A DNA stretch of 64,000 bases from Vibrio gallaecicus (GCF_024347495.1 NZ_AP025490.1:2418001-2482000); one strand, 5' to 3'; shown: positions 8,589-18,312, counted from the first letter of the stretch. The notes: generated from the sequence alone by a model not told the origin. Numbers and translations are program-made.

Positions 8589-10148
8589 CTAAGGAAGTTT
8601 AACATCAGATAGGTCTTCACCAGCACCGATAGCTTTCATTTCGCCAGCAACGATTTCAGCTAGTGGACCAAGGATAACCTGAAGGTTGTTCTCACCTAGT
8701 TTAACAACACCTTTAGCGCCTAGTTTCTTAAGTACAGCTTCATCAGCGATTGAACGGTCTTTCAGAGTTAGACGTAGACGAGTGATACATGCGTCAATTG
8801 AAGTTAGGTTTTCGTGACCACCTAGAGCTTTCAGGTATTGACGTGCAACTTCGCCTTTTGGAGCGTCACCAGCTGGAGCTGCAACTGCTTCGTCATCATC
8901 TTCACGACCTGGCGACTTCAAGTTGAAAGCACGGATTGCGAAAGAGAAAGTAAAGAAGTATAGAGCACCGAACCCTAGACCAATCAATAGTAGAGTGAAT
9001 GGTTTAGTTGCTAGACCCCAGTTCAATACGAAGTCGATAAGACCAGCAGAGAAACCGAAACCGTGCAGAGTTCCAAACATGTTTGCCACTACTAGAGACA
9101 GACCTGTAAATACAGCGTGCATTGCGTATAGAGCAGGAGCTAGGAATACAAACATGAATTCAAGCGGCTCTGTGATACCTGTAAGGAATGAACAGAATGC
9201 AACTGAGAACAATGCGCCACCAACTTGGCTACGTTTTTCAGCAGGAGCAGCTAGGTACATTGCAAGTGCAGCACCAGGTAGACCGAACATCATTACTGGG
9301 AAGAAACCGTTCATGAATACGCCAGCGCCTTTATCGCCACCGAAGAAACGGTGTAGGTCGCCAGATTTAACTGTTTCAGTAACTTCTTTAACAACAGTAG
9401 TAATCTCTGGTGTTACTGAGTTAGCGAATGTGAATGTGTGCTCTTGACCAACAACTAGAGTTTTAGCTAGAGAAGGGTCAACACAAAGTTGAGTGATGCT
9501 AGCGAATGCGCCTTGACCAGCAACGATGATTTCTTGACACGTACCCATACCGAACCAGAAGTATGAGTTTAATACGTGGTGTAGACCTACAGGGATAAGT
9601 GCACGGTTAAGAGTACCGTAAACGAATTGACCGATAGCACCAGACGTTGAAACTGCGTGAGCTAGAGCATCTAGACCAGATTGAACACCCGGCCATACCA
9701 CACCAGACACAGCACCTGCCACTAGAGCAAATAGACCGGCCATAATTGGTACTAAACGTTTACCGGCAAAGAATGCCAACCACTCAGGAAGTCGTGTTGC
9801 ATGGAAAGCGTTGTATGAGTGACCAGCAATGATACCTGCGAAGATACCACCGAAGAATGACATATTAACGTCTGCGTTAATTGTCGTTGCTGTAGCAGTT
9901 AATACGAAGTAAGCAACTGCACCAGCAAGACCTGCTGCGCCGTTACCGTCTTTAGATAAGCCAATCGCGATACCTAGACCAAATAGCAGTGGAAGGTTGC
10001 CAAAAATTGCGCCACCAGCTTGTGCCATAAATGGAATATCAAGTAGATCGCCTTGACCCAAACGTAATAGAAGCGCCGCAATTGGAAGCGTTGCGATAGG
10101 TAGCATTAATGCCTTACCAAGCTTCTGTGCATATCCTAGAATATTCAC
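8589..10148 (-). CDS. nagE: PTS N-acetylglucosamine transporter, EIICB without IIA
   Basis: A 519-residue PTS permease that takes up and phosphorylates GlcNAc. The EIIC membrane domain spans roughly residues 1-400 (hydrophobic helices, GITEPLEFMFVF near 328) and the EIIB domain is at the C-terminus with phospho-Cys454 in SIDACITRLRL. E. coli NagE carries a third IIA domain (about 648 residues); here the protein ends after IIB with SDVKLP, so phosphate must come from a separate IIA, most simply Crr. It is divergent from nagA across a region with operator-like sites. Confidence 0.95.
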   Translation of the reverse strand: MNILGYAQKLGKALMLPIATLPIAALLLRLGQGDLLDIPFMAQAGGAIFGNLPLLFGLGIAIGLSKDGNGAAGLAGAVAYFVLTATATTINADVNMSFFGGIFAGIIAGHSYNAFHATRLPEWLAFFAGKRLVPIMAGLFALVAGAVSGVVWPGVQSGLDALAHAVSTSGAIGQFVYGTLNRALIPVGLHHVLNSYFWFGMGTCQEIIVAGQGAFASITQLCVDPSLAKTLVVGQEHTFTFANSVTPEITTVVKEVTETVKSGDLHRFFGGDKGAGVFMNGFFPVMMFGLPGAALAMYLAAPAEKRSQVGGALFSVAFCSFLTGITEPLEFMFVFLAPALYAMHAVFTGLSLVVANMFGTLHGFGFSAGLIDFVLNWGLATKPFTLLLIGLGFGALYFFTFSFAIRAFNLKSPGREDDDEAVAAPAGDAPKGEVARQYLKALGGHENLTSIDACITRLRLTLKDRSIADEAVLKKLGAKGVVKLGENNLQVILGPLAEIVAGEMKAIGAGEDLSDVKLP

Positions 10149-10188
10149 TTGTTGTTTCCCCCTATAGGATTTTTAGAATTCGTTTGAG

Positions 10189-10200
10189 AAACTTATTTTA
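10189..10200 (+). promoter_or_regulatory. Putative NagC operator, nagE-proximal
   Basis: AAACTTATTTTA followed by GTCACTCAATTTAG; the TTATTTT half resembles NagC operator half-sites. It lies about 40 bp upstream of the nagE start, so occupancy would block nagE. Assigned from motif, position and the linked nagC gene. Confidence 0.45.
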
Positions 10201-10267
10201 GTCACTCAATTTAGTCCTATTCAGTGTATTGCATTAATTTTGCTCCGCAAATTAAAAGCTTACCATT

Positions 10268-10283
10268 TGTGATCCTAATCACC
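10268..10283. promoter_or_regulatory. Putative CRP site
   Basis: TGTGA (10268-10272), six bases, TCACC (10279-10283): one mismatch to the TGTGA-N6-TCACA consensus. It sits between the two NagC-like sites, about 120 bp upstream of the nagE start, fitting cAMP-CRP control of GlcNAc genes. Confidence 0.6.
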
Positions 10284-10324
10284 AGTTTTTGCCAAATCCC
10301 AAGGTTTTTGCTAGCGAGATCATA

Positions 10325-10336
10325 AAACTTATTTTA
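10325..10336 (+). promoter_or_regulatory. Putative NagC operator, distal copy
   Basis: A second exact AAACTTATTTTA, with TCATTCAAAAAAA after it. It begins 136 bp from the first copy, close to 13 helical turns, so two bound NagC dimers could face each other and loop the DNA. Confidence 0.45.
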
Positions 10337-10623
10337 TCATTCAAAAAAATGAACATTTGTAGTTAAAATTTCAGTCATGATGTATTGCTCTAATCCAGCT
10401 TGAGCCGTGGTAAACCACCGCATCAACGCCTATAGACGATGCCTAAAAATAGAATGAAAACAAATTTTTTCACAATATTTTTCAACAAGTTAAATTGGCG
10501 CCCCATTAATTCGGTCGCTTGCTAGAAAGATAAATCGTTACGTAAATGATGTTCGAAAACTAAGTTCCTATTCACGTAATGTATATAAATTTAAAGATCT
10601 CTCGAAATAAGGATTAGCTGACT

Positions 10624-11760
10624 ATGTACGCGCTAAGTAACTGTAAAATCTACACTGGTAGTGACATTTTAACGGACCACGCCGTTATCATTGAAAATGA
10701 ACTTATAAAATCAGTCTGCCCTGTAGCTGATTTACCAAAAAATATCGAAGTCCATGACCTTAATGGTGCAAACGTAAGCCCTGGTTTTATTGATCTACAA
10801 CTGAATGGTTGTGGTGGCGTAATGCTAAACGACGAAATCACAGCTGAAACAATGCAAATTATGCATAAGGCTAACCTTCAATCAGGCTGTACTAGCTTCC
10901 TTCCAACACTGATCACATCTTCCGATGAAGACATGCGAGCTGTTATTGCAGCCGCTCGTGAGTACCACAATCAATACCAAAACCAATCTCTTGGCTTACA
11001 CCTTGAAGGTCCTTACTTAAATGTTGCAAAAAAAGGCATTCACAGCGTAGACCACATTCGTAAATCTGACAGCGAAATGATCAGTCTTATCTGCGAAAAC
11101 AGCGATCTGGTAACTAAGGTAACTCTGGCTCCTGAACAGAATGATCCTGAACATATTGAGCGATTAAGAAAAGCTGGCGTTGTGGTATCAATTGGTCATA
11201 CAAACGCAACTTATGCAGAAGCACGTCAAGGTTTTGAAGCAGGCATCACTTTTGCTACACACCTTTTTAATGCCATGACCCCAATGGTTGGGCGCGAGCC
11301 TGGTGTTGTCGGTGCTATCTACGACACTCCTGAAGTGTATGCTGGTGTTATTGCTGATGGCTTCCACGTTGATTACGCAAACATCCGAATTGCTCATAAA
11401 ATCAAAGGTGAAAAGCTCGTATTAGTGACCGATGCCACAGCTCCTGCAGGCGCTGACATGGAATACTTTATTTTTGTCGGTAAGAAAGTATATTACCGTG
11501 ATGGTAAGTGTGTTGATGAAAACGGCACACTAGGCGGCTCAGCTTTGACCATGATCGAAGCAGTACAGAACACTGTCGAGCACGCTGGTATCGCTTTGGA
11601 CGAAGCTCTACGCATGGCTACTTTATATCCTGCAAAGGCAATCGGTGTGGAAAGTAAATTGGGTCGAATTAAAAAAGACCTTGTTGCTAACCTAGCTGTT
11701 TTTGACCGTGACTTTAATGTTCAAGCGACTGTTGTTAACGGACAATACGAGCACAATTAA
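10624..11760 (+). CDS. nagA: N-acetylglucosamine-6-phosphate deacetylase
   Basis: A 378-residue amidohydrolase that removes acetate from GlcNAc-6-P to give glucosamine-6-P. Family motifs in order: [12 protein letters not shown] (about 56-67), HLEGPYL near 127, [10 protein letters not shown] near 193, [10 protein letters not shown] near 214, DGFHVDY near 247 and VTDATAPAG near 272 carrying the catalytic Asp. The next gene, nagC, starts 3 bp after the stop, so they form an operon. nagB, which sits between nagE and nagA in E. coli, is missing here. Confidence 0.97.
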   Translation: MYALSNCKIYTGSDILTDHAVIIENELIKSVCPVADLPKNIEVHDLNGANVSPGFIDLQLNGCGGVMLNDEITAETMQIMHKANLQSGCTSFLPTLITSSDEDMRAVIAAAREYHNQYQNQSLGLHLEGPYLNVAKKGIHSVDHIRKSDSEMISLICENSDLVTKVTLAPEQNDPEHIERLRKAGVVVSIGHTNATYAEARQGFEAGITFATHLFNAMTPMVGREPGVVGAIYDTPEVYAGVIADGFHVDYANIRIAHKIKGEKLVLVTDATAPAGADMEYFIFVGKKVYYRDGKCVDENGTLGGSALTMIEAVQNTVEHAGIALDEALRMATLYPAKAIGVESKLGRIKKDLVANLAVFDRDFNVQATVVNGQYEHN

Positions 11761-11762
11761 TA

Positions 11763-12977
11763 ATGAATGGCGGACAAATAGGTAACGTAGATTTAGTTAA
11801 ACAGCTAAATAGTGCAGCTGTATATCGACTGATTGACCAACAAGGTCCTATCAGTCGCATACAAGTGGCTGATGTAAGTCAACTAGCACCTGCTAGTGTT
11901 ACAAAAATTACCCGCCAACTATTAGAACGCGGTCTAATAAAAGAGGTCGCGCAGCAAGCGTCTACCGGCGGTAGGCGCGCTATTTCTTTGACTACGGAAG
12001 TTGAGCCATTTCACTCAATTGCCGTTAGGCTTGGTCGAGATTACATTCAATTCAGCTTATATAATTTAGGCGGAAAAGAGCTCGCTTTCTCCCAACAAGA
12101 ACTCGATTACACCAATCAATCTGACCTTACACAAGGTCTTGTTAATCACTTGAAATCATTCATCGATGCAAACCAAATTTACATTGATCAACTGATTGCC
12201 ATCGGCATTACCCTTCCAGGGCTAGTTAACCCGACAACAGGCGTGGTTGAATACATGCCAAACACTGACATCGATAACCTCGCAATGGGCGATATCATAC
12301 GTGATACTTTCCATGTAGCTTGTTTTGTTGGGAATGATGTTCGCGGGATGGCTCTAGCTGAACACTACTTTGGCTCAAGCAAAGATTGCCAAGATTCAAT
12401 TTTAGTGAGTGTTCACCGAGGAACTGGTGCAGGCATTATTGTGAATGGTCAGGTATTTCTTGGGTTTAATCGAAATGTAGGTGAAATTGGTCATATTCAG
12501 ATCGATCCACTGGGCGAACAATGCCAATGTGGTAATTTTGGCTGCCTAGAAACGGTTGCTGCAAATCCAGCCATCATTGATCGAGTAAGAAAGCTGATTA
12601 AACAAGGTTATGAATCTTCATTAACTGAACTGGATACAATAACCATCCACGATGTTTGTGAGCATGCACTAAACGGCGACGAGCTTGCGAAACAAAGCTT
12701 AGTACGAGTAGGCAATCAGCTCGGAAAAGCAATTGCGATGACCATCAACCTGTTTAACCCTCAAAAGGTTATTATTGCAGGTGATATAACTCACGCTCAA
12801 GACATTGTTTTCCCAGCAATAAGACGTAATGTAGAGAATCAATCGTTAACGGCTTTCCATAGCGGATTACCTATTGTAGCATCTGAAATCGACAAGCATC
12901 CGACAATGGGCGCTTTTGCTATGATTAAGCGCGCAATGCTCAATGGCGTTTTACTGCAGAAGTTACTCGAAGGCTAG
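11763..12977 (+). CDS. nagC: ROK-family transcriptional repressor NagC
   Basis: A 404-residue repressor of amino-sugar genes, released by GlcNAc-6-P. An N-terminal winged helix-turn-helix (about residues 10-75, ISRIQVADVSQLAPASVTKI) precedes a ROK sugar-kinase-like domain with the zinc motif CQCGNFGCLE near 256-265 and GTGAG near 223. The ATG at 11763 is 3 bp from the nagA stop, giving co-transcription. It likely controls nagE and nagA through the 10189 and 10325 sites. A hairpin terminator follows. Confidence 0.94.
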   Translation: MNGGQIGNVDLVKQLNSAAVYRLIDQQGPISRIQVADVSQLAPASVTKITRQLLERGLIKEVAQQASTGGRRAISLTTEVEPFHSIAVRLGRDYIQFSLYNLGGKELAFSQQELDYTNQSDLTQGLVNHLKSFIDANQIYIDQLIAIGITLPGLVNPTTGVVEYMPNTDIDNLAMGDIIRDTFHVACFVGNDVRGMALAEHYFGSSKDCQDSILVSVHRGTGAGIIVNGQVFLGFNRNVGEIGHIQIDPLGEQCQCGNFGCLETVAANPAIIDRVRKLIKQGYESSLTELDTITIHDVCEHALNGDELAKQSLVRVGNQLGKAIAMTINLFNPQKVIIAGDITHAQDIVFPAIRRNVENQSLTAFHSGLPIVASEIDKHPTMGAFAMIKRAMLNGVLLQKLLEG

Positions 12978-12994
12978 ACTATTATCTGATTACT

Positions 12995-13032
12995 CACGGG
13001 TCGTGTTTGTATAAACACGGCCCGTTTTTTTA
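12995..13032 (+). terminator. nagAC terminator
   Basis: ACGGGTCGTGTTT pairs with AACACGGCCCGT (one bulge or mismatch), followed by seven Ts, starting about 18 bp after the nagC stop. Confidence 0.88.
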
Positions 13033-13057
13033 AGCTAGGGAACAACAATAATAACTT

Positions 13058-14644
13058 ATGGAACTTATTCTTATATCAACAGCGTTTATAGCTGGTTTCA
13101 TCGCTCTTAAGTGCCACCTCCCTCCACTTGTGGGTTTTTTACTCGCGGGGTTTGGGCTTTATGCTGCGGGTTTTCAAACCAATGACACCATCATCACTCT
13201 ATCTGACCTAGGTGTTACTCTCCTACTCTTTACCATTGGTTTAAAGCTGGACATAAAGACCCTTCTCTCAAAAGAAATTTGGGCTGGTGCCACAGTACAT
13301 AACCTACTCTCTACCCTCTTTTTTGCCCTGGCTTTGTTTGCGTTTAAATTTCTTGGTGTTTCTGCACTGGTCAACATGTCCACAGAACAAATTGTTCTAC
13401 TTGGCTTTGCGCTTTCCTTTTCTAGTACAGTTTTCGCAGTCAAATCACTACAAGAAAAAGGTGAAATGAATGCTACCTACGGCACCTTAGCGATTGGTAT
13501 TCTGGTCATGCAAGATATCTTTGCAGTGGTCTTCCTAACCGCATCCACAGGGAAGATTCCAGAGTGGTACGCTATTGCGCTATTCGCACTTCCGCTTCTT
13601 CGCCCTATTTTTTATAAAGTACTAGACTGGGTCGGACATGGGGAAATGTTAGTTCTCTTCGGGATCTTCTTTGCTTTAGTCGTCGGTGCTGGGTTATTCG
13701 AATTGGTAGGAATGAAAGCAGATTTAGGTGCGCTCGTTTTAGGTATGTTACTGGCTGGTCACTCTAAAGCCTCAGAACTGTCTAAATCACTGTTCAACCT
13801 CAAAGAGTTGTTCCTTGTTTGTTTCTTCTTAAATATTGGGTTGTCAGATCAACCTACAGTCCAAGGCTTTGCTCTTGCTCTTCTATTTTTATTGCTACTT
13901 CCAATTAAAGGCATTTTATACTTTTGGGTTCTCAATAAGTTTAAATTTAGAGTTCGAACATCGCTATTAGCTTCTCTATCCTTATTTAACTACAGCGAAT
14001 TTGGGTTAATTGTTGGTGGACTTGCTTTCAAGATGGGATGGATGTCAGGTGATATACTTGTTGCAGTCGCAATTGCAGTCTCCCTTTCCTTCATTATTGC
14101 AGCTCCGCTAAATAGGGCAGGTCACAAGCTTTACCAGCAATCAGGCAAATGGTTAAAAGAGCACGCGGCAGAAAACCTTAACCAACGGGATCAATTAATC
14201 GACCCAGGTCGCGCTCAAGTTTTAATCTTAGGTATGGGGCGTATCGGCACTGGTGCTTATGACGAATTGAGATCCCGTTACGGAAAAGTAAGCCTAGGAG
14301 TTGAAGTCCGTGAGGAAGGTGCCCATGTTCACCGAAGTCACGGGCGAAATGTCATCACTGGCGATGCGACCGATCCAGATTTTTGGGAGCGTATACTTGA
14401 TACTGCTAACGTAAAGCTCGTTATTCTAGCGATGCCGCACCACCAAGGTAACCAAATTGCCTTAGAGCAGCTTCAAACCCGCCAATTCAAAGGGCAAATT
14501 GCTGCCATCGCTGAATACCAAGATCAGCTAGACTCACTGAAAGAACAAGGCGTAGATGCAGCATTTAATATCTATAGTGAAGCTGGTAGTGGTTTTGCTA
14601 GACATGTCTGCGATCAACTCCAACCGCAAATCGTTAAGCTTTAG
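13058..14644 (+). CDS. CPA2-family cation/proton antiporter with RCK (TrkA-N) domain
   Basis: A 528-residue inner-membrane protein. Residues about 1-355 hold a dozen hydrophobic helices with the KefB/KefC-type FTIGLKLDIKTLL, LSFSSTVFAVKSL and KADLGALVLGMLLAGH signatures. After a hydrophilic linker, a Rossmann RCK domain starts near 385 with VLILGMGRIGTGAYDEL (a GxGxxG nucleotide site). It probably exchanges K+ or Na+ for H+ under nucleotide control. I do not assign a Kef name because the glutathione-sensing residues cannot be checked by eye. It replaces nagD between nagC and asnB. Confidence 0.85.
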   Translation: MELILISTAFIAGFIALKCHLPPLVGFLLAGFGLYAAGFQTNDTIITLSDLGVTLLLFTIGLKLDIKTLLSKEIWAGATVHNLLSTLFFALALFAFKFLGVSALVNMSTEQIVLLGFALSFSSTVFAVKSLQEKGEMNATYGTLAIGILVMQDIFAVVFLTASTGKIPEWYAIALFALPLLRPIFYKVLDWVGHGEMLVLFGIFFALVVGAGLFELVGMKADLGALVLGMLLAGHSKASELSKSLFNLKELFLVCFFLNIGLSDQPTVQGFALALLFLLLLPIKGILYFWVLNKFKFRVRTSLLASLSLFNYSEFGLIVGGLAFKMGWMSGDILVAVAIAVSLSFIIAAPLNRAGHKLYQQSGKWLKEHAAENLNQRDQLIDPGRAQVLILGMGRIGTGAYDELRSRYGKVSLGVEVREEGAHVHRSHGRNVITGDATDPDFWERILDTANVKLVILAMPHHQGNQIALEQLQTRQFKGQIAAIAEYQDQLDSLKEQGVDAAFNIYSEAGSGFARHVCDQLQPQIVKL

Positions 14645-14681
14645 GCTTTAGGCTTCAGGCTTCAGGCTTCAGGCTTCAGGC
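14638..14681 (+). repeat. Heptamer tandem repeat (TTAGGCT / TCAGGCT)
   Basis: About six consecutive 7-bp units: two TTAGGCT, then four TCAGGCT-like ending TCAGGCG. The stop codon of the antiporter gene is formed by the first unit, so repeat expansion or contraction here would not alter the protein. Confidence 0.9.
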
Positions 14682-14683
14682 GA

Positions 14684-14729
14684 AAATACCTCATTAATTT
14701 ATCTTTTTAGATTAATTTTTGAGGTATTT
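14684..14729. terminator. Long imperfect hairpin after the antiporter gene
   Basis: AAATACCTCA (14684-14693) pairs with TGAGGTATTT (14720-14729), and the stem extends inward with a few mismatches to about 21 bp around a TTTT loop. It abuts the heptamer repeat and may terminate the antiporter transcript; there is no clean T-run. Confidence 0.55.
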
Positions 14730-14900
14730 GGTCAACCTTCGCACAGAAAGTTAATCTCATCTAACAAAATGGCAGTTTAATTAAATAAATTCTAATCAAA
14801 CGTCTTTTAAATAATTATTTTATTGATATTCGGTTGCTTTTTTTAGTCAGAATGGCAAATTGAATACAGTTGATTTAGAAATTATTTAAAAGGAAGTTCT

Positions 14901-16565
14901 ATGTGTTCAGTATTTGGCATTCTTGATATTAAAAGTGATGCTGCAGCACTTCGCCCTGTTGCTCTTGAGATGTCTAAAAAATTACGTCATCGTGGTCCTG
15001 ATTGGTCTGGTATTTATGCTGGTGAGAAAGCAATTTTAGCTCACGAACGTCTTGCTATCGTAGGCTTAAATAGTGGTGCTCAACCTCTATACAGCCAAGA
15101 TAAGAAACACATCCTTGCAGTAAATGGTGAAATCTATAATCACAAAGAACTTCGTGCTCGTTATGAAGATAAGTACCATTTCCAAACAGACTCAGATTGT
15201 GAAGTTATCTTAGCGCTTTACCAAGAAATGGGCGCCGATCTTCTAGAAGAATTGAATGGTATTTTTGCATTCATACTTTACGATGAAGAAAAAGATGAGT
15301 ACCTGGTGGGTCGTGACCACATCGGTATCATCCCTCTTTATCAAGGCTATGATGAAAACGGTAACTACTACGTTGCCTCGGAAATGAAAGCACTAGTACC
15401 TGTATGTAAAACAGTGAGTGAATTTCCTCCAGGTAGCTTCTACAGCTCAAAAGATGCTGAACCTCAACGTTATTACACTCGTGATTGGAACGAATATGCC
15501 GCCGTTCAAGGTAACAGCACTAGTAAAGAAGAACTTACTGAAGCACTAGAAGCAGCCGTTAAACGCCAGCTAATGACAGATGTACCTTATGGTGTACTTC
15601 TTTCTGGTGGTCTTGATTCATCAATCACTTCTGCAGTTGCTAAACGTTATGCCGCTATGCGTATTGAAGACGATGAGCAATCTGAAGCTTGGTGGCCACA
15701 ATTGCACTCATTTGCTGTCGGTTTAGAAGGCGCTCCAGATCTGATTGCTGCGCGTGAAGTCGCAGATAAGATTGGTACTGTTCACCACGAAATGACTTAC
15801 ACCATTCAAGAAGGTCTGGATGCTATCCGTGATGTTATTTACCACATTGAAACATATGATGTAACAACTATTCGCGCTTCAACTCCAATGTACTTACTTG
15901 CTCGTAAAATCAAAGCAATGGGCATCAAAATGGTACTTTCTGGCGAAGGTGCTGATGAAATATTTGGTGGTTACTTATACTTCCACAAAGCACCAAACGC
16001 TCAAGAGTTCCATGAAGAAACAGTACGTAAGCTCCTTGCGCTGAACATGTTTGACTGTGCCCGTGCAAACAAATCACTTGCGGCTTGGGGTGTTGAAGGT
16101 CGTGTTCCATTCTTGGACAAAGAGTTCATTGATGTGGCAATGCGCCTGAATCCTGAAGATAAAATGTGCGGTAACGGTAAAATGGAGAAACATATTCTAC
16201 GTGAGTGTTTCGAAGACTATCTACCAGATTCAATTGCATGGCGTCAAAAAGAGCAATTCTCTGATGGTGTTGGCTATGAGTGGATCGACACACTAAAAGC
16301 AACTGCGGAAGCAAAGGTAACGGATCAGCAGTTGGAAACAGCAGCTTTCCGATTCCCATACAACACTCCAACAACAAAAGAGGGTTATGCTTATCGTGAG
16401 ATTTTTGCTGAGTTATTCCCTCTTGAATCTGCAGCAGAGTGTGTTCCTGGCGGCCCTTCAGTAGCTTGCTCATCGGCGAAAGCAATTGAATGGGATGAGT
16501 CATTCAAAAACTGTGTTGACCCTTCAGGTCGTGCAGTTCAAGCCGTCCATAACGATGCTTATTAA
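14901..16565 (+). CDS. asnB: Asparagine synthetase B (glutamine-hydrolysing)
   Basis: A 554-residue enzyme making asparagine from aspartate, ATP and glutamine. After Met removal, the N-terminal Cys (MCSVFGIL) is the class II glutaminase nucleophile. The glutaminase domain fills residues 1-200 (RHRGPDWSG, AVNGEIYNH, TDSDCEVIL). The synthetase domain shows the PP-loop LLSGGLDSSI near 233-242 and SGEGADEIFGGY near 349. Same length as E. coli AsnB. An AAAGGAAG ribosome site precedes the ATG. Confidence 0.97.
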   Translation: MCSVFGILDIKSDAAALRPVALEMSKKLRHRGPDWSGIYAGEKAILAHERLAIVGLNSGAQPLYSQDKKHILAVNGEIYNHKELRARYEDKYHFQTDSDCEVILALYQEMGADLLEELNGIFAFILYDEEKDEYLVGRDHIGIIPLYQGYDENGNYYVASEMKALVPVCKTVSEFPPGSFYSSKDAEPQRYYTRDWNEYAAVQGNSTSKEELTEALEAAVKRQLMTDVPYGVLLSGGLDSSITSAVAKRYAAMRIEDDEQSEAWWPQLHSFAVGLEGAPDLIAAREVADKIGTVHHEMTYTIQEGLDAIRDVIYHIETYDVTTIRASTPMYLLARKIKAMGIKMVLSGEGADEIFGGYLYFHKAPNAQEFHEETVRKLLALNMFDCARANKSLAAWGVEGRVPFLDKEFIDVAMRLNPEDKMCGNGKMEKHILRECFEDYLPDSIAWRQKEQFSDGVGYEWIDTLKATAEAKVTDQQLETAAFRFPYNTPTTKEGYAYREIFAELFPLESAAECVPGGPSVACSSAKAIEWDESFKNCVDPSGRAVQAVHNDAY

Positions 16566-16587
16566 AGTTTAATTCCATTAAAAATAC

Positions 16588-16615
16588 AAAAGGCGCTTAT
16601 TAAAAGCGCCTTTTT
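16588..16615. terminator. Terminator after asnB
   Basis: AAAGGCGCTT and AAGCGCCTTT form a 10-bp stem with an ATTAA loop and a T-run. It lies between convergent asnB and rfaH. Confidence 0.9.
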
Positions 16616-16663
16616 CATATTTAAAAATTACATTGTTAGTAAATATTCATTACGAACGAAATG

Positions 16664-17170
16664 TTAGCATGCGAACGCCAAATTTTGAGTGTCAACGCTA
16701 ACGGGAACCACTTGGCTAATCATTTTAACCAGAATAATCGAACGCATTTCACCATCTTTTTCTTGGTATAGCGCTTCCATTCCAGCAAATTGTCCATTAG
16801 TCACCTTCACCATATCACCGTAGCTTGGTGATATATTTAATTCCGTACAAGAAAGCTTTTCTTTTTTTTCTAACTGCTTAAGTTCATACAGCAAATCGCC
16901 TTGAACTTCATAAGGTACGGAACCAAATTGAATAAAGTCCACAACACCTCTTGTAGAACGAATAGTCGTAAAACTCGGACCGTTCTCATAATCAAAGCGA
17001 ACAAACATGTAAGAAGGGAATAACGGTTCTTGAACGACCTTTTGCTTTCCTCTTACTGTTTTTTTGACATCAATTTGAGGATAAAAACACTCTATATTTT
17101 GATTTTCTAAGTGTAATTTTGCTCTACATTGATCTCCACGCTTACAGTATAGTAAATACCAACGTTTCAT
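16664..17170 (-). CDS. rfaH: Transcription antiterminator RfaH
   Basis: A 168-residue NusG paralogue that suppresses termination and couples translation at operons carrying an ops element. The NGN domain occupies about residues 1-100 (WYLLYCKRGDQCRAKLHLENQNIECFYPQ, VQEPLFPSYMFVRFD). The C-terminal domain (from about 115) has the KOW-like GDMVKVTNGQFAGMEALY. Length and the N-terminal YCKRG distinguish it from NusG (about 180 residues). The targets, LPS or capsule operons, are not in this window. Confidence 0.92.
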   Translation of the reverse strand: MKRWYLLYCKRGDQCRAKLHLENQNIECFYPQIDVKKTVRGKQKVVQEPLFPSYMFVRFDYENGPSFTTIRSTRGVVDFIQFGSVPYEVQGDLLYELKQLEKKEKLSCTELNISPSYGDMVKVTNGQFAGMEALYQEKDGEMRSIILVKMISQVVPVSVDTQNLAFAC

Positions 17171-17307
17171 ATATCTAAGCCATTTATTTATTTATATTCT
17201 ATTTAACACCACCAACTATACAGAATGACGTATCTGAATAATTTTGGAGATACTAACCCACTGTACTCTCGAATTCTACGGTTAAGTTTTATATTTATCT
17301 AATGAAA

Positions 17308-18261
17308 TTATGAAACAAGCTGCTTCATCATATCAATGTGTTGATCACTATCATTTAAACAACTGATATAACTAAATTTTTCACCACCAGCCTCTAAAAA
17401 TATTTCTTGGCACTGATCAGAAATCTCTTCTAATGTTTCTAAACAGTCGACTGAAAATGCCGGAGCCATAATATCTAATTTTTTGATTCCACGCTTTGGA
17501 AGCTCTTCCAGAGTTTTGTCTGTATAAGGTTTTAACCATTCTTCACGCCCAAAACGCGACTGATACGTCATCCCTATCTGATCCTTATTTAGCCCTAATT
17601 CTGCCGCAAGTAACTCGGTCGTTTCTTCACAATGATTAGGGTAGATATCACCTTCATCAGCTAAACGTTTAGGAATACCATGATAAGAGCACAATAAATA
17701 ATCCCCTCGACCATTACTTTCCCAATGCTCTCTAACACTAGCTGCTAAGGCTTTGATATATAAAGGCTGTGAATAGTAATCACGAATGAACTGATAGCTA
17801 GGGAGTACCGGAAGGGTTTTAAAAGCTTTAGTTAAGCCATCAGAAACCGCGGCTGTAGTGGTTCCTGAATATTGAGGATATAGAGGCAAGACAATAACCT
17901 CTTCTACCCCTTGAGACATAAGTGTCTCTATTCCAAATTTTAAGCTGGGATTCCCGTAAGTCATTCCAAGAGCCACTGGCATATCTAGCTTCGCTTGTAA
18001 TTTTTCCACCTGACGTAGTGAATAAACAAGTAACGGTGAGCCATCATCCATCCAAACTGACTGATACAACTTTGCAACTTTGGGAGAGCGAATAGGTAAG
18101 ATTACGCCATGGAGTATGGGACACCATAACCAACGAGTAAGGTTCACTACACGTTTATCATGTAGGAATTCACCTAAAAACTTCCTAACCGCGGCAGGTG
18201 TTGCTTCATCTGGTGTGCCAAGGTTAACAAGCAAGACACCCTGTTTTTTATTATTTTCCAT
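17308..18261 (-). CDS. hemH: Ferrochelatase
   Basis: A 317-residue enzyme inserting Fe2+ into protoporphyrin IX, the last haem step. Characteristic segments: [11 protein letters not shown] at 8-18, [15 protein letters not shown] near 125, CSYHGIPKR near 192 with the catalytic His, [16 protein letters not shown] near 233, and [15 protein letters not shown] near 263. It follows adk on the same strand as in E. coli, but a terminator at 18313-18337 separates them. Confidence 0.96.
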   Translation of the reverse strand: MENNKKQGVLLVNLGTPDEATPAAVRKFLGEFLHDKRVVNLTRWLWCPILHGVILPIRSPKVAKLYQSVWMDDGSPLLVYSLRQVEKLQAKLDMPVALGMTYGNPSLKFGIETLMSQGVEEVIVLPLYPQYSGTTTAAVSDGLTKAFKTLPVLPSYQFIRDYYSQPLYIKALAASVREHWESNGRGDYLLCSYHGIPKRLADEGDIYPNHCEETTELLAAELGLNKDQIGMTYQSRFGREEWLKPYTDKTLEELPKRGIKKLDIMAPAFSVDCLETLEEISDQCQEIFLEAGGEKFSYISCLNDSDQHIDMMKQLVS

Positions 18262-18312
18262 ATTTACCTAAGACGATCACTGATGAATATAAAATCCATA
18301 CAATTTAAAAAT

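Larger units (their letters stand above)
10149..10623. promoter_or_regulatory. nagE-nagA divergent control region
   Basis: This 475-bp gene-free region separates the two divergent nag units. It holds two copies of AAACTTATTTTA (10189-10200 and 10325-10336) that I read as NagC-type operators, and a CRP-like site between them. The remaining 280 bp up to nagA is AT-rich with no ORF I can support. Confidence 0.6.

Noticed and set aside
11967..11974. GGCGGTAG string resembling the RfaH ops element
   Set aside because: It lies inside nagC coding sequence (a TGGRR stretch), not in the leader of a polysaccharide operon, and the last ops bases do not match.
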